A stretch of 64,000 nucleotides of DNA, from contig CAJIZJ010000012.1 in NCBI GenBank assembly GCA_905181825.1, forward strand, positions 1-64,000. The letters are read 5' to 3'. Source of the stretch: an uncultured Flavobacteriaceae bacterium. GTDB taxonomy: Bacteria; Bacteroidota; Bacteroidia; Flavobacteriales; Flavobacteriaceae. This document shows, piece by piece, positions 62,092-64,000 of the stretch. Position numbers and translations under genes: made by a program. Numbering within the stretch: the first letter of the stretch is position 1; every line of letters begins with the position of its first letter. The notes beneath the pieces were generated by a model. It did no database searches, was not told where the DNA came from, and was given only the letters and a program-made list of their open reading frames with translations.

Positions 62092-64000
62092 ATGAAGATA
62101 TCATATAACTGGTTAAAACAATTTATAAAAATTGATTGGAGTGCTGAGAAAACCTCAGAACTACTGACAGATCTAGGACTAGAGGTTGAAGGGCTAGAGA
62201 CCTTTCAATCGATTAAAGGAGGTCTAAAAGGAATTAAAGTAGGACATGTACTAACATGTGAACAACACCCAAATGCTGATCGATTAAAAATTACAACGAT
62301 TGATATTGGAGATAAGTTGCCATTAAATATTGTTTGTGGGGCACTAAATGTGGATAAAGGTCAGAAAGTAGCTGTTGCCACTGTTGGAACAACTTTATAC
62401 ACTGCTGAAGGTGAAGCATGGACTATAAAAAAAGGTAAAATAAGAGGCGAAGAAAGTCACGGAATGTTATGTGCTGAAGATGAATTAGGGTTAGGGAAAT
62501 CACATGACGGAATTATGATTTTAGATTCCTCTTTAGAAATTGGAGCTTTCCTAGCTGACCATTACAATGTTGAAGAAGACTTGGTTTTTGAAATTGGGCT
62601 TACCCCTAATCGGGCAGACGCCATGAGTCACTATGGAACTGCTCGTGATCTAATGGCTGGCATGTCACAACATGGAATAAACACAAAGTTAATTAGCCCT
62701 TCTGTTTCTGGGTTTCATATCGACAACAGAGGACTTAAAATTGATATTAATATTGATAACAAAATAAAGGCACCTCGATATTGTGGTTTAACAATTTCAA
62801 ATATTGTTGTTAAAGAATCTCCTATATGGCTACAAAACCGACTAAAATCTATTGGACTAAGCCCAATAAATAATATTGTAGATGCAACTAATTATGTGTT
62901 ACATGATTTAGGACAGCCTTTGCATGCATTTGATGCAGAAAAAATTTCTGGTAAGAAAATTAATGTTCAAACCGTAAAGACAGGAACAAAGTTCGTGACA
63001 TTAGATGGTGTTGAACGCATCTTACATGAAGAGGATTTAATGATTTGTGATGCTGATAAACCTTTGTGTATCGCTGGAGTATTTGGAGGTGAAAACTCAG
63101 GTATTTCTGAAAATACATCCTCGATATTTTTAGAAAGTGCTTATTTTAATCCTGTGAGTATTAGAAAAACTGCAAAACGACATGCTCTAAACACTGATGC
63201 TTCATTTAGATTTGAACGAGGTATAGATCCAAATATTACCAAATACGCACTCAAAAGAGCAGCTTTGTTAATCACTGAAATTGCGGGTGGAAAAATATCT
63301 AGTGATTTAATTGATGAATATCCTAAAAAAATTAATGATTCTCAAGTGTTTTTGAGTTTTGACAAGACAAATAAGTTAATTGGTCAGGAAATCCCAAAAG
63401 AAACAATTAAAAGCATTCTTAGCGCTTTAGAAATAAAAGTTAATAACATCACAGAAACGGGTCTTGGACTTACAATACCAGCTTACAGAAATGATGTACA
63501 ACGAGAAGTAGATGTAATTGAAGAGATATTAAGAGTCTATGGATACAATAATATTGGTATTACAAATAAATTAAATGCATCCATTTCAAACACTTCTAAA
63601 TTTGAAAATCATAAAATTGAAACTATTGTTGCCAATCAATTAGTTGGACAAGGGTTTTTTGAAATCATGACAAACTCCTTAACTACAGACAAGTATGATT
63701 CTATCAGTACGCAACTAGACGCTGCTAATAATGTGAAAATATTGAACCCATTAAGTACCGACTTGTCTGTAATGCGCCAATCTCTAATTTTTTCTGGACT
63801 AGAAACTTTAGCGTTTAACATTAACCGCCAGCAAAGTGACTTAAAACTATTTGAGTTTGGTAAAACTTACCACAATGTAGATGGACGTAACGACGAATTC
63901 AATCAACTATCAGTCCTTATAACCGGTAATAAATCGGAAAAGCGATGGAACAGTGAAGAAACAGAGGTTAGTTATTTTTATCTAAAAGGACTAATTACTG
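62092..64000 (+). CDS. pheT: Phenylalanine--tRNA ligase beta subunit, 3' partial
   Basis: Missed by the ORF track because it runs off the window end; 636 codons are visible. MKISYNWLKQF is the family N-terminus, then the tRNA-binding (EMAP-like) domain (GHVLTCEQHPNADRLKI), the B3/B4 editing domain with GIAG-like CIAGVFGG and RFERGIDP, the B5 domain (DVIEEILRVYGYNN) and the start of the catalytic-like core. It forms a 2:2 complex with PheS to charge tRNA-Phe. pheS is not nearby. Confidence 0.96.
   Translation, partial: MKISYNWLKQFIKIDWSAEKTSELLTDLGLEVEGLETFQSIKGGLKGIKVGHVLTCEQHPNADRLKITTIDIGDKLPLNIVCGALNVDKGQKVAVATVGTTLYTAEGEAWTIKKGKIRGEESHGMLCAEDELGLGKSHDGIMILDSSLEIGAFLADHYNVEEDLVFEIGLTPNRADAMSHYGTARDLMAGMSQHGINTKLISPSVSGFHIDNRGLKIDINIDNKIKAPRYCGLTISNIVVKESPIWLQNRLKSIGLSPINNIVDATNYVLHDLGQPLHAFDAEKISGKKINVQTVKTGTKFVTLDGVERILHEEDLMICDADKPLCIAGVFGGENSGISENTSSIFLESAYFNPVSIRKTAKRHALNTDASFRFERGIDPNITKYALKRAALLITEIAGGKISSDLIDEYPKKINDSQVFLSFDKTNKLIGQEIPKETIKSILSALEIKVNNITETGLGLTIPAYRNDVQREVDVIEEILRVYGYNNIGITNKLNASISNTSKFENHKIETIVANQLVGQGFFEIMTNSLTTDKYDSISTQLDAANNVKILNPLSTDLSVMRQSLIFSGLETLAFNINRQQSDLKLFEFGKTYHNVDGRNDEFNQLSVLITGNKSEKRWNSEETEVSYFYLKGLIT

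Noticed and set aside
1-64000. CRISPR array, insertion sequences, prophage or integrative element
   Set aside because: No regularly spaced repeats, transposase, integrase, or phage structural genes were seen anywhere in the window.

Overview
The window is a 64 kb piece of chromosome from a member of the Bacteroidota, almost certainly a Flavobacteriaceae-type bacterium and possibly marine. The DNA is AT-rich. Clade markers include the T9SS protein PorQ, a fused E1 alpha/beta 2-oxoacid dehydrogenase, a fused ResB-CcsA cytochrome c biogenesis protein, small DUF6952- and DUF7935-type proteins, BBP2-type porin, NhaC, and promoters of the form TTTG-N19-TAnnTTTG. I found no insertion sequence, prophage, plasmid function, integrase or CRISPR array. 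It reads as ordinary core genome, densely packed, with several convergent gene pairs whose ends overlap by 4-15 bases.

Layout. 1-8.1 kb: a 5'-truncated TlpA-like protein, rhomboid protease, LpxL-like acyltransferase, GlmM, ACP phosphodiesterase, an XRE/DUF2975 pair, RecG and a DUF7935-like protein. 8.3-23.2 kb (+ strand): UvrD/PcrA helicase, threonylcarbamoyl-AMP synthase, UvrA, a LOG protein, a catalytically dead M1-peptidase-like protein fused to an outer-membrane barrel, the E1 fusion, NhaC, and a peroxiredoxin-thioredoxin-DUF6952 operon closed by a terminator. 23.2-32 kb (- strand): ribosomal protein S1, Cmk, PorQ, Lon, a UMF1-type MFS transporter and an M48 lipoprotein peptidase. 32-38.4 kb: two overlapping MsrB genes and a lipoamide dehydrogenase, AroQ, two outer-membrane-type proteins, an M28 peptidase and tRNA-His.

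38.4-52.2 kb: BshB1 with a trans-sulfuration-type PLP enzyme, small membrane proteins, a HAD phosphatase, ResB-CcsA, the DUF2520/KdsC-like/Maf cluster, YheT-like hydrolase-TilS-PabB, a DEAD-box helicase and an ECF sigma factor. 52.4-64 kb: a second lipoamide dehydrogenase, an Lrp/AsnC regulator divergent from a second Cys/Met-type PLP enzyme, a YdjM-like membrane protein, polyphosphate glucokinase with two unknown neighbours, HolA, a stand-alone HsdR-N-like protein, a GT2 glycosyltransferase, an OmpA lipoprotein and the 5' part of pheT, which runs off the window and is absent from the ORF track.

Common themes are redox and sulfur handling (peroxiredoxin, thioredoxin, two MsrB, bacillithiol deacetylase, two PLP sulfur-amino-acid enzymes), DNA repair (RecG, UvrD, UvrA) and envelope construction. 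I see no clear new defence or mobile system. The best leads are the dead M1/barrel fusion, the reciprocal Asp/Asn swap in the E1 thiamine-diphosphate motif, the Prx-Trx-DUF6952 operon, repeated inverted repeats upstream of lon, an unlisted small membrane ORF near 40.4 kb, and U-U mismatches in the tRNA-His acceptor stem.
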